A DNA stretch of 64,000 nucleotides, taken from Leptolyngbya sp. KIOST-1 (GTDB taxonomy: Bacteria > Cyanobacteriota > Cyanobacteriia > Phormidesmidales > Phormidesmidaceae). Both the position numbers and the translations under genes were made by a program. Shown here in pieces: positions 54,691 to 61,590 of this stretch. Below the pieces are notes generated by a model, which did not search any database, had not been told where the DNA came from, and saw nothing but the letters and a program-made list of their open reading frames with translations. The stretch covers positions 248,001 through 312,000 of the forward strand of contig NZ_JQFA01000004.1 in the NCBI RefSeq assembly GCF_000763385.1, given 5' to 3'. Numbering within the stretch: position 1 is the first letter of the stretch; every line of letters begins with the position of its first letter.

Positions 54691-54707
54691 GAAAGCGGTA
54701 TGGGGCA

Positions 54708-55049
54708 GTGGCGATCGCCTTTTACCAGGACCTGTTTGCCTTCCTCTGCCTGCTGCTGGTCACCCCCCTGGCCAGCCTGGCCCTGACACCCCAGGACCTG
54801 GGCCTGCTGCTGGTGCTGGGGGTGCTGTGTACCGCCGTCGCCCACACATTATTTATTGAGAGTTTGGCGGTGCTGCGAGCCCAGACCGCTAGCGTGATCA
54901 GCGGCCTGGAGCCGGTCTACGGCATTGCCCTGGCGGCCCTGCTGCTGGGGGAAGTGCCCGTCCCCCGCACCCTGGTCGGCGGCGCGATTATTTTGGGCAC
55001 CACCCTCTGGGCCAGCCTGCCCGACAAGAGCCTGGAGGCCCCGCCCTAG
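54708..55049 (+). pseudogene. EamA-type transporter, C-terminal fragment
   Basis: The frame gives 113 residues: FYQDLFAFLCLLLVTPLASLA, LGLLLVLGVLCTAVAHTLFIESL, TASVISGLEPVYGIALAALLLGEVP and ILGTTLWASLP. This is the last half of the second EamA repeat of a DMT-family exporter (ten helices in the whole protein, about 300 residues). The N-terminal two-thirds are missing. It lies wholly inside the insertion element; the GTG at 54708 is not a natural start. Confidence 0.85.
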
Positions 55050-55198
55050 GTCTGGGCCGCAAAGTCGTGGATAAAGGTCCGCTGGGCGACTACGCCAAGG
55101 GCCCCGGCGTGGACGCTCTGCACCGTGGCGATCGCCGCCTCAGCGCTGTAGCCCAGCCGCACCAGACAGGCCGCCACCACCGTCCCCGTACAGTCGAC
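55046..55198 (-). pseudogene. Protein tyrosine phosphatase-like C-terminal fragment
   Basis: The minus strand reads GTVVAACLVRLGYSAEAAIATVQS, then VHAGALGVVAQRTFIHDFAAQT and a stop overlapping the EamA stop. It resembles the helix after the HCx5R loop in dual-specificity-type phosphatases (GRTGTVVAACL). The catalytic Cys loop itself is missing; an in-frame VDCTGT precedes it only by chance. It appears convergent with the EamA fragment and divergent from the ACR3 fragment. Confidence 0.7.
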
Positions 55199-55245
55199 TG
55201 ACTTCTGCTGCAGAGTAATAACCGTTAGGACAGGATACTGCTCAA

Positions 55246-55269
55246 TATATCAATTTTTATTGATGTATA
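55246..55269 (+). promoter_or_regulatory. ArsR/SmtB-like operator before the ACR3 fragment
   Basis: TATATCAAT (55246-55254) and ATTGATGTATA (55259-55269) form an interrupted palindrome centred on ATCAAT-TTTT-ATTGAT. Its size and A+T-rich half-sites fit the imperfect 12-2-12 operators of ArsR/SmtB repressors, 32 bp before the ACR3 start. No arsR gene is in the window. Confidence 0.6.
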
Positions 55270-55300
55270 CTGGCCCTAGAATCATTAGCTTCAAACCTCT

Positions 55301-55564
55301 ATGTCCACCAGACAGCCTGCCGCTGCCCCAGTCGCCGGGGGACAGCTCAACATTTTCGAGCGCTACCTCACCCTGTGGGTGCTGCTGTGCATTGCGGCTG
55401 GCATTGCCCTGGGGCGGCTGCTGCCCGGGGTGGCGATCGCCCTGGATGCCATGAGCATCTACCAGGTGTCGGTACCGATCGCCATCTGTCTCTTTTTCAT
55501 GATGTACCCGATCATGGTGAAGATCGACTTTGCCCAGGCCAAGCGGCTGAAAATGCTCGATTAA
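55301..55564 (+). pseudogene. ACR3-type arsenite transporter, N-terminal fragment
   Basis: From ATG at 55301 the frame gives 87 residues: [62 protein letters not shown], then a short foreign tail and stop. The first two helices and the [11 protein letters not shown] block are typical of ACR3. A complete ACR3 has about 350 residues and ten helices, so this is a dead 5' end fused to the IS right end near 55550-55560. Confidence 0.9.
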
Positions 55565-55591
55565 CGGCGATAGGGGCTGGGCAGAACACAT
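55550..55591 (-). pseudogene. ISAs1-family transposase, N-terminal stub
   Basis: Minus-strand ATG at 55591 gives [14 protein letters not shown], resembling the start of ISAs1 transposases (SPLIEHF), 40 bp inside the right terminal repeat. The frame then enters the complement of the ACR3 fragment. It marks the original 5' end of the transposase. Confidence 0.65.
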
Positions 55592-55648
55592 AACTCACTT
55601 CCTAGAAATGAGTCTTAATATTCTCATCTCGAGTATGCGTTTGCCCTA

Positions 55649-55775
55649 GGTGGGTTACGAAAAGGGGTTGAACCTGGTGGGTCAAGAAACACCGCTTGAC
55701 CCTGCCAACCTGCCTCAGTCCTGCCCGTTCTCTGAGATAGAGATCTTTGAAGCACCGATAGATTGGCCCCTGTAG
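55649..55775 (+). pseudogene. DUF29 gene, 3' part (after insertion element)
   Basis: After the second GGTGGGTTAC the frame continues EKGLNLVGQETPLDPANLPQ, then SCPFSEIEIFEAP and IDWPL to a TAG at 55773-55775. Joined to 53928-54263 with one copy of the duplication, it makes a 150-residue DUF29 protein, the same length as the intact copy (149), with matching CPF/CPY and IFE motifs. No frameshift is present on either side of the insertion. Confidence 0.92.
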
Positions 55776-55868
55776 CTATGCTTGGATTGTGCGCCAGCAG
55801 AACCTAACAAAACCGAATCTGTTGTTGGGTGATCCTTCGTTTCGCCCAATCTACGGTTTGCTTGATAA

Positions 55869-56777
55869 CTAACCCTGGGGTAGCGTACCCAGCCAGTCTA
55901 TCAGCAGCGGGTTGACTACCTCGGGGCGCTCGTCATGGGGGCAGTGGCCGGTGTTGGGGATACTGTGGAAGGTGACTAGGCTAGGACGGGCTACGTCTTC
56001 AGCGAGTTTGCGGTAGACCTCGGCCCCTTTGATCGGCGTCCAGGGGTCGTTTTCGCCCCAGAGCACCAGCAGCGGCTGGGTGATGTGGGGCAGCAGGTCG
56101 TCGGGTTTTGGCCCGGGCGGCGCAGTGACAATGGAGGCGAACACCTTTTGGGCGGTGGGCTTGCAGGCGGGGGTGTAGATCATCTCGATCAGCTCGTCGG
56201 TAATGGCGGCGCGATCGCGGTACACCTGCTGGAGCGAGCTGCGAATGCGGCCCTTGCGGCGCACCTGGTTAAACACAATTGGGCCGACTCGGGGCGAACT
56301 CACCAGCCAGGTAAAGGCTCCCATGATCCAGGTCAGGGGCGGGTGCAGCTCTTCGGGGCGGTGGTTGAGGCCCCCGGCGCAGTTGAGCACTGCCCCAGCC
56401 TGCGCCTTGTCAGGATGGTTGGCCAGCATCATCAGCGTCAGCAGGCCGCCGATGGAGTTGCCAACGAAGATGGCGGGGGTGTGGATAAATTCGGCCCAGA
56501 AGTCGGCCAGCAGGTCTTGCCAGAGGTCGAGGGTGTAGGGCAGCTCGGGCTGGTCAGAGTCGCCAAAGCCCAGCAGGTCGATCGCATAAACCCGGTGCCC
56601 CGCCGCCGCCAGGGCCGGAATATTCTTGCGCCAGTGGCCGAGGGATGCGCCAAAGCCGTGGATCAGCACGATGGGGGTGCCTTCACCCGCTAGGGTGTAG
56701 GCGATGTTGTGGCCCTGCCAGACCCAGGTGTGCTTTTCGAGCGATGCCAGCGAGAGGGAAACCAGTTCAGCGACCAT
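55869..56777 (-). CDS. Alpha/beta hydrolase
   Basis: ATG at 56777 gives 302 residues; a GTG at 56834 would add 19. The core motifs are VLIHGFGASLGHWRKNIPAL (oxyanion region), the nucleophile elbow FVGNSIGGLLTLMML (GNSIGG, Ser in place), LLVLWGENDPWTP (Asp) and NTGHCPHDERPEVV (His). It resembles the haloalkane-dehalogenase/epoxide-hydrolase-like branch conserved in cyanobacteria and plastids. No signal peptide. Substrate unknown. It ends 94 bp after the interrupted DUF29 gene, on the opposite strand. Confidence 0.88.
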   Translation of the reverse strand: MVAELVSLSLASLEKHTWVWQGHNIAYTLAGEGTPIVLIHGFGASLGHWRKNIPALAAAGHRVYAIDLLGFGDSDQPELPYTLDLWQDLLADFWAEFIHTPAIFVGNSIGGLLTLMMLANHPDKAQAGAVLNCAGGLNHRPEELHPPLTWIMGAFTWLVSSPRVGPIVFNQVRRKGRIRSSLQQVYRDRAAITDELIEMIYTPACKPTAQKVFASIVTAPPGPKPDDLLPHITQPLLVLWGENDPWTPIKGAEVYRKLAEDVARPSLVTFHSIPNTGHCPHDERPEVVNPLLIDWLGTLPQG

Positions 56778-56958
56778 GGCCAGAGATGTAACGAAGTGTG
56801 ACTGTAACCATGATACAGGGTTCGCCTGGGTCACTTGATCTACGCAGTCACCAAGGTGGCGATGGCTGCACTGTAAACATAGCTAAACGAACACCACAAT
56901 CGAGCGGCTTAGGCCAAGATCGGCAGTAACGTTAGTTAGCCTTACCGACCTCAGCGGC

Positions 56959-57165
56959 ATGCCCCAGCCCAGTCACCATCGCCTGTTTCAAGAAAAAACC
57001 CTCAATCAAGCGCTCAAGGGGTTTCTGTTCCCCGCCGATATTGCGGCGCGACACCAAAAGCTGTTGCGGTGGGTGCAGGCCCTAGAGAGCGGCACCCTGG
57101 ATGCGGTGAAAGAAACCTCGCTGCACGGCGACTTTCTGCGGGATGTGTTTCAAGATCAAAGGTAG
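56959..57165 (+). pseudogene. N-terminal fragment of a type IIG-like restriction-modification enzyme
   Basis: The 68-residue frame reads KTLNQALKGFLFPADIAARHQKLLRWVQALESG, then VKETSLHGDFLRDVFQD and ends soon after. This is the pattern at the very start of large Eco57I-like/DUF7149 restriction-methylase proteins, which normally exceed 1000 residues. Here the frame stops at codon 69 and no continuation was found downstream. It appears to be a remnant, next to a toxin-antitoxin pair. Confidence 0.6.
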
Positions 57166-57270
57166 CGATGAAAGCCTTGCCATTCTTCAAAAACCATCTG
57201 TTGAAATGGACATGTGTACCTACAGCTTCATTAGCAGAATTTGATAGTACTTCCATAGATAGGACACTTT

Positions 57271-57507
57271 ATGCCCGTTAAGCCCCTTACCCGAATCACC
57301 TTAGACCCTGAAGTGATGGGGGGTAAACCCTGTATTCGCGGATTGAGGGTTACGGTTGGTACCGTTGTCGGTCTACTGGCAGCGGGGCGCACCATGGATG
57401 CCATTCTCCAGGCCTATCCATATTTAGAGCCAGAAGATATTTATGAAGCCCTCTCCTATGCCGCATGGCGAGCTGACGAGATCGAAGTGCCGCTAGCCTC
57501 TGCATGA
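57271..57507 (+). CDS. DUF433 antitoxin
   Basis: The 78-residue product reads RITLDPEVMGGKPCIRGLRVTVGTVVGLLAAG and ILQAYPYLEPEDIYEALSYAAWRADE, the DUF433 (VapB45-like) pattern with its small HTH. It is followed by the PIN-like DUF5615 gene with a 4-nt ATGA overlap. DUF433 proteins neutralise their partner and repress the operon. Length is normal. Confidence 0.92.
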   Translation: MPVKPLTRITLDPEVMGGKPCIRGLRVTVGTVVGLLAAGRTMDAILQAYPYLEPEDIYEALSYAAWRADEIEVPLASA

Positions 57508-57869
57508 AGCTTGTCATCGACATGAACTTGTCACCCGATTGGGTACCAGTTCTCATCCAGGCAGGCTACGACGCAGTCCATTGGTCAACCATCGGTGATC
57601 CCCGTGCCAGCGACAAAACCATCATGGCTTGGGCCGCAGCAAACAGTTGTGTTGTGTTTACCCATGATTTAGATTTCGGTGCCATTCTGGCTACTACACA
57701 AGCCGAAACCCCCAGCGTTATTCAACTCCGAAGCCAAGACATTTTGCCTGATACAGCAGCCAACCCAATTCTGGCAGCACTGCAACAGTTCTCGATTGAG
57801 CTGGAAACGGGTGCCTTGATTACTATTGATGAGACTCGAACCAGAGCAAGGATTTTACCGATTCGTTAA
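57504..57869 (+). CDS. DUF5615 PIN-like toxin
   Basis: The 121-residue product starts MKLVIDMNLSPDWVPVLIQAG (first PIN Asp) and has WSTIGDPRASDKTIMAWAA and VVFTHDLDFGAILA, the paired Asp residues of PIN-like nucleases. It is overlapped by the DUF433 antitoxin gene, completing a type II toxin-antitoxin module. The predicted activity is Mg2+-dependent RNA cleavage. A strong hairpin terminator follows at 57938-57976. Confidence 0.92.
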   Translation: MKLVIDMNLSPDWVPVLIQAGYDAVHWSTIGDPRASDKTIMAWAAANSCVVFTHDLDFGAILATTQAETPSVIQLRSQDILPDTAANPILAALQQFSIELETGALITIDETRTRARILPIR

Positions 57870-57937
57870 AAGGCTTGCAGCGCCCTGAGAATACTCAGGC
57901 TGCCCTTTATAGGTAGGTCAAACCGTGAAACAAATGC

Positions 57938-57976
57938 AAAATCCCCTCGCCAGGTTCAGCCTGCCGAGGGGATTTT
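57938..57976. terminator. Bidirectional terminator after the toxin-antitoxin pair
   Basis: AAAATCCCCTCG (57938-57949) pairs with CGAGGGGATTTT (57965-57976), continued by CAGG/CCTG after one C-C mismatch, closing on a TTCAG loop. The A and T tails allow use from both sides; the gene at 57998 is convergent. Confidence 0.9.
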
Positions 57977-57997
57977 AGAGTTTAAGGTGTAGGTGGG

Positions 57998-58354
57998 TCA
58001 AGCCACACTGTCTACCCGGCGGGTGGGGCGCTTGCGCTCGCTCTTGCGAATGCCGCCTGCCATTTCATACTCATAGCTGTCTTTGCCATACTTGGCCGCC
58101 ACCGCAATCAGCATGCGCTCTGAAAGCACTCTCATTTCTTTTTCGGTGTCTTGCACCACGCTGAGGGCGCGATCGGCAAACGACAGCGATTCGTTGTAGG
58201 TAGCGAGCTGAGACCTGAGCTTATCCAGCTCTAGCAAATAGCTGTCTAGGGTCAGCCCGTCGCCCAGGTTTAGGCTGGGGCTGATCGATTTAAGCCCGGC
58301 GGCGCGGCGAACGCCCTTTTCGAGCACGGGCGAGCTTCTTTTTTGGCGTGGCAT
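57998..58354 (-). CDS. Conserved cyanobacterial protein, unknown function
   Basis: ATG at 58354 gives 118 residues. The N-terminus is basic (MPRQKRSSPVLEKGVRRAAGLKSI), the middle is a helical pair LTLDSYLLELDKLRSQLATYN and VVQDTEKEMRVLSERMLIAVAAKYGKDSYEYEMAGG, and the end is IRKSERKRPTRR. The segment KYGKDSYEYEMAGG with following RKSERKRP is one I recall as recurrent in cyanobacterial hypothetical proteins often found near toxin-antitoxin modules. No domain of known activity is seen. Confidence 0.8.
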   Translation of the reverse strand: MPRQKRSSPVLEKGVRRAAGLKSISPSLNLGDGLTLDSYLLELDKLRSQLATYNESLSFADRALSVVQDTEKEMRVLSERMLIAVAAKYGKDSYEYEMAGGIRKSERKRPTRRVDSVA

Positions 58355-58363
58355 GGGATGCAC

Positions 58364-58802
58364 CTTAAATCAGGTTTACCGTTCCAAGATGGCATTGGTA
58401 CTAAGGTGCTGAAACCGATGCTTCTGCGGGAGTTGACATGTGCCTGTGGGCCAAAGAACCTCGGTATTTTTGCCATCATCCGTTCTCGCGAGGTCGTTAA
58501 TGGTGAGCACAATGGTGCTGCTTTCGAGCAAAACGAGGGCATTGCTTTAACGCAGGCGGATGAATTTGAGGAACAGGAACGCATCCATAATCAGCACTTG
58601 CATTTTTATTTAGATCACGAAAGCGATCCTTATGAACGGGGCGATGAATTCAATTGGCCCCGCCATCAATTCGACCAATGGGGCGGTGAATTCGACCAAC
58701 AGCCGCCTGTTGCTCACAAATACCTGTGGTTTTGCGGCGATCGCCGGAGCAATACCAATAGACTAGACAGTGGCACCCTCCAACCCGCGCATTCTTAGCG
58801 GG
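58364..58802. other. Gene-poor stretch with a short tandem repeat
   Basis: Codon use and lack of a ribosome site argue against the 151-codon open frame over this region. The main structure is the tandem repeat at 58638-58697. No promoter was assigned. Confidence 0.4.
58638..58697 (+). repeat. Three-unit 20-nt repeat with alternating GGGGCG/CCCCGC borders
   Basis: Three units share an AATTCAATTGG/AATTCGACC core: GGGGCGATGAATTCAATTGG (58638-58657), CCCCGCCATCAATTCGACC (58658-58676) and, after AAT, GGGGCGGTGAATTCGACC (58680-58697). The G-rich and C-rich borders can pair, so the array can fold into hairpins. Confidence 0.7.
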
Positions 58803-59570
58803 TTAATCTAGCGCTTCAACGGTAGCTTCAAGCTCAGGGCGGGTTGGGATCGGTTGGCCAAAGCCATTGATCAGCGGACTTTGCTCCAGGCGCTGCTGGG
58901 CGGTGGCGCGATCGAGGGGCTGCACCTGCTGACGCACCGTCTCAATGTTCTGTTCGCCGGGGGTGACAAACAGCTGCTCGCCACTGGTCAAAACCACCTC
59001 TTCTCCACCCTCCGTCAGCCGAAAGGTAACCTCCCCTTCCCAGGAAAAGATTTCCACCGGGGCGGTGGGGTCGTCTCCGATGTTGACAAACACCGTGGTG
59101 CCGCGAATGCCCGCAATCCCAGCTGGGGTGACGATATCTACGGGGCCAGTCGGGGTGCCCTGCACCCAGGTGATCATTTGGCCGGAGTCTAGCAGTAGCT
59201 GGTTGGGCTGTAGGGTCAGGGTGGCATCGCCGCCGATGCGAAACACGGCCCCGGTAACTAGCCCCACCTCGGCCAGGGCTTGATCGGCGGTGGTGATGCG
59301 ATCGCCGTAGGCCATGGCCTGGTCTAGTTGGGCGGGTGCGGGCTCCCCCTGGCCCAGGCTGACCAAAACCGGGGTGGCGACAATATCCTGAATGGTGGCG
59401 ATTCGCGAAGCGATCCCTTCAGGAATCGCATCGGACGATGGGGCAGTTTCCCCTGGGGGGTCAACCCTCGGTTCGCAACCTGCGATCGCCATCCCTCCAG
59501 CCAGCGCCAGAGCGATGGTCAGAGCCCGACCGGGAAGAACCAGCGCGATTTCTCTGAGAACCTGTTGCAT
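58803..59570 (-). CDS. FecR-domain lipoprotein
   Basis: ATG at 59570 gives 255 residues with a lipoprotein signal (LTIALALAGGMAIAGC). The FecR region, about 80-200, shows YGDRITTADQALAEVGLVTGAVFRIGGDATLTL, MITWVQGTPTGPVDIVTPAGIAGIRGTTVFVNIGDD and EIFSWEGEVTF, the usual pattern for cell-envelope FecR proteins. In Gram-negative bacteria FecR relays signals across the membrane to a sigma factor; cyanobacterial FecR lipoproteins mostly lack such a partner, and none is seen here. The upstream in-frame ATG (59738) overlaps non-coding DNA. Confidence 0.85.
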   Translation of the reverse strand: MQQVLREIALVLPGRALTIALALAGGMAIAGCEPRVDPPGETAPSSDAIPEGIASRIATIQDIVATPVLVSLGQGEPAPAQLDQAMAYGDRITTADQALAEVGLVTGAVFRIGGDATLTLQPNQLLLDSGQMITWVQGTPTGPVDIVTPAGIAGIRGTTVFVNIGDDPTAPVEIFSWEGEVTFRLTEGGEEVVLTSGEQLFVTPGEQNIETVRQQVQPLDRATAQQRLEQSPLINGFGQPIPTRPELEATVEALD

Positions 59571-59783
59571 AGTTATGGTGGAGCTAAGGGGGTATAAGGG
59601 GTAGGTCATAGGATTAATATTCAGCCTGAGCCCCTGAGTTTCCGGCAAATGGTTCTGGCAATCGGCGGGGAGTTGGCTGGTTGTTTGGTCAAGCTGATGC
59701 TCTAGAGGCCCTGCTTCTAGCAGCATCTCAATGAGCAACCGATCAAAGGGGCTTCTGGTCCAAGTAGTGGGAGGAAAAACCTG

Positions 59784-60230
59784 GTGGAACTGGCAATCTG
59801 GCTATCGGTGGTGCTGGCCATTCTTGGCTTTGGCATGGGGGTAATGGTGTGGGCCTACCGTCGGCCCCTGGGCAATAGCGCCCTCTTTCCGTCGCCGGTG
59901 GTGGAGCTGTCGATGCCGATTGGCGACGCGGCCCGGAGCCAGTTTGAGTCAGGCTGCACCGACTTTGCCCAGGGCCGCTACCCGGCGGCGATTGACCAGT
60001 TCACCGCCGTCATGGTGGCCGAGCCCGACTGCGCCGAGGCGTTTCACAACAGTGGCCTGGCCTACGCCAACCTGGGCACCGACGGCCTGGCGGTGCAGGC
60101 TCTGCTCAAAGCCAGCGACCTGTACGACCGCCAGGGCACCAAGGCCGGGCTGGATCGGGTCAAACAGCAGCTCGAACAAATTGCTGGACGGCGGGGCCTC
60201 AAGCCTCGCGCCGCCGCCCAGGAGCCGTGA
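59784..60230 (+). CDS. Membrane-anchored TPR protein
   Basis: GTG at 59784, preceded by GGAGGAAAAA, gives 148 residues. A membrane helix (about 4-24, IWLSVVLAILGFGMGVMVWAY) is followed by a TPR-like pair: AARSQFESGCTDFAQGRYPAAIDQFTAVMVAEPDCAEAFHNSGLAYANLG and AVQALLKASDLYDRQG. It probably scaffolds protein contacts on the cytosolic side. The TGA overlaps the possible GTG start of tlyA (GTGA), so the genes are coupled. Confidence 0.82.
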   Translation: MELAIWLSVVLAILGFGMGVMVWAYRRPLGNSALFPSPVVELSMPIGDAARSQFESGCTDFAQGRYPAAIDQFTAVMVAEPDCAEAFHNSGLAYANLGTDGLAVQALLKASDLYDRQGTKAGLDRVKQQLEQIAGRRGLKPRAAAQEP

Positions 60231-60232
60231 AG

Positions 60233-61057
60233 ATGGCCAAACAGCGCCTGGATGCCCTGCTGGTGGAGCGGGGCCTGTGTGAGTCGCGGCAGCAGGCCCA
60301 GCGGCTGATTCGGGCTGGGGAGGTGCAGGTGAACCACGCCGTGGTGGATAAACCGGGCACCCCCGTGGCCCAGGACGTGGAACTGCTGGTAAAAACGCGA
60401 TCGCCCTACGTGTCGCGCGGCGGCGAAAAGCTGGCCCGCGCCCTGGAAGAGTTTCCCATTGCGATCGCCGGTCGCATTGCCCTCGATGGGGGCATTTCCA
60501 CCGGCGGCTTTACCGACTGCCTGCTGCAGGCCGGGGCGGCACAGGTCTACGGCATCGACGTGGGCTACGGCCAGGTGGCCTGGGCCCTGCGCCAGGATCC
60601 CCGCGTGGTGCTGCGGGAGCGCACCAACCTGCGCCATCTCACCCCAGAACAGCTCTACGGCGAGGGGGAACCGCGACCGGATCTGGGGGTGATGGATGTG
60701 TCGTTCATTTCGCTGACCAAGGTGCTGCCCGCCTTTTGGGCGCTGCTGGGGCCGCCGCGGGAGGTGGTGCTGCTGGTGAAGCCCCAGTTCGAGGTGGGGC
60801 GCGATCGCGTCGGCAAGAAGGGTGTCGTGCGCGACCCTGGGGATCAGGCGGCGGCAATCGCCTCTGTGCTTGAAACGGCCCAGGGCCTGGGTTGGGCCTA
60901 CCGGGGCCTGACCTGGTCGCCCCTGCTGGGACCAGCGGGCAACATCGAGTACCTGCTGTGGCTGAGTCAGGCCGCAGCGGGGGAGAGCCACCCCACCCCC
61001 AGCCTGGAGGACTTGAAGACGCTGGCGGTAAACGCTCGCCTCAGTTTGGGGAACTAA
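60233..61057 (+). CDS. tlyA: TlyA-family rRNA 2'-O-methyltransferase
   Basis: ATG at 60233 gives 274 residues; a GTG at 60227 is possible. An S4 RNA-binding domain (RLDALLVERGLCESRQQAQRLIRAGEVQVNHAVV) is followed by an FtsJ-like methylase with LDGGISTGGFTDCLLQAGAAQVYGIDVGYGQ (SAM loop), VMDVSFISLTKVLPAF and LLVKPQFEVGRD. TlyA methylates 2'-OH of cytidine in 16S and/or 23S rRNA and affects sensitivity to capreomycin-like drugs in other bacteria. The sequence is intact. It is coupled to the TPR gene. Confidence 0.93.
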   Translation: MAKQRLDALLVERGLCESRQQAQRLIRAGEVQVNHAVVDKPGTPVAQDVELLVKTRSPYVSRGGEKLARALEEFPIAIAGRIALDGGISTGGFTDCLLQAGAAQVYGIDVGYGQVAWALRQDPRVVLRERTNLRHLTPEQLYGEGEPRPDLGVMDVSFISLTKVLPAFWALLGPPREVVLLVKPQFEVGRDRVGKKGVVRDPGDQAAAIASVLETAQGLGWAYRGLTWSPLLGPAGNIEYLLWLSQAAAGESHPTPSLEDLKTLAVNARLSLGN

Positions 61058-61143
61058 TACCACCTGGCAGACCTGGAGCGACCTTGGCGGGGGTGTCAGG
61101 TTTCAGAGTCTGGGGTTCAGGAATGATGGGTGGGCTGGTGCCT

Positions 61144-61575
61144 TCAGGGACTGGTATCGCTACGGGTGTCAGGGGTGTGGGCCTGCGACAGCTCGTGCAG
61201 CAGTGCCAGGGCCAGCTCGGCCTGGGCGACGGGCACAAACAGGTGGTCGTGGTAGAAGGCCGACACCGGGTTGACGCTGATGCCATGGCTGGCCAGTTGG
61301 GTGGCGATCGCGGCCAAAAACCCCACTGCCTCCAGGCTGGAGTGCACGGTAAGGGTAATCATGGCAAAAACGGCATCGTAGGGCAGGCCCGCGGCATCGG
61401 CCTGGGAGCGCAGCAACATTAGCGTCAGCCCTTCATCTTCATGAAACAGGCCGATGGTCTGACTGGTGAGGGTGCCCACCTGGTCGGCTGGCAGGGTGCA
61501 GAACACGTACTCTCCCTGGCGCTGCATGGGCTGCATAGTGGCGAGTAATTGGTTGAGGTTGGTTTCTCCGGCCAT
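61144..61575 (-). CDS. ACT-domain protein (COG3602/DUF2241-like)
   Basis: The 143-residue product has two ACT-like repeats: YVFCTLPADQVGTLTSQTIGLFHEDEGLTLML and FAMITLTVHSSLEAVGFLAAIATQLASHGISVNPVSAFYHDHLFVPVAQAE. ACT domains bind amino acids or related ligands and regulate enzymes. No enzyme is fused to it. It lies 15 bp after the transporter gene at 61591 on the same strand, so it may be the last gene of the DUF302/BASS unit. Confidence 0.85.
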   Translation of the reverse strand: MAGETNLNQLLATMQPMQRQGEYVFCTLPADQVGTLTSQTIGLFHEDEGLTLMLLRSQADAAGLPYDAVFAMITLTVHSSLEAVGFLAAIATQLASHGISVNPVSAFYHDHLFVPVAQAELALALLHELSQAHTPDTRSDTSP

Positions 61576-61590
61576 ACAACCCTGTGAATA

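Larger units (their letters stand above)
54264..55648 (+). mobile_element. ISAs1-type insertion element with gutted transposase and arsenic-operon debris
   Basis: The 1385-bp element has perfect 18-bp terminal inverted repeats: TAGGGCAAACGCATACTC at 54264-54281 and its complement at 55631-55648. It is flanked by a 10-bp direct repeat GGTGGGTTAC (54254-54263 and 55649-55658), the target duplication. A minus-strand ISAs1-family transposase survives only as its first about 14 codons (near 55591) and last about 135 codons (54280-54690). About 860 bp of the middle is replaced by fragments of an EamA transporter, a tyrosine phosphatase-like gene and an ACR3 arsenite transporter. Confidence 0.92.

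Noticed and set aside
58343..58798. Plus-strand open frame of 151 codons
   Set aside because: It overlaps the start of the minus-strand gene at 57998-58354, contains the tandem repeat, and has no ribosome site or recognisable motif.
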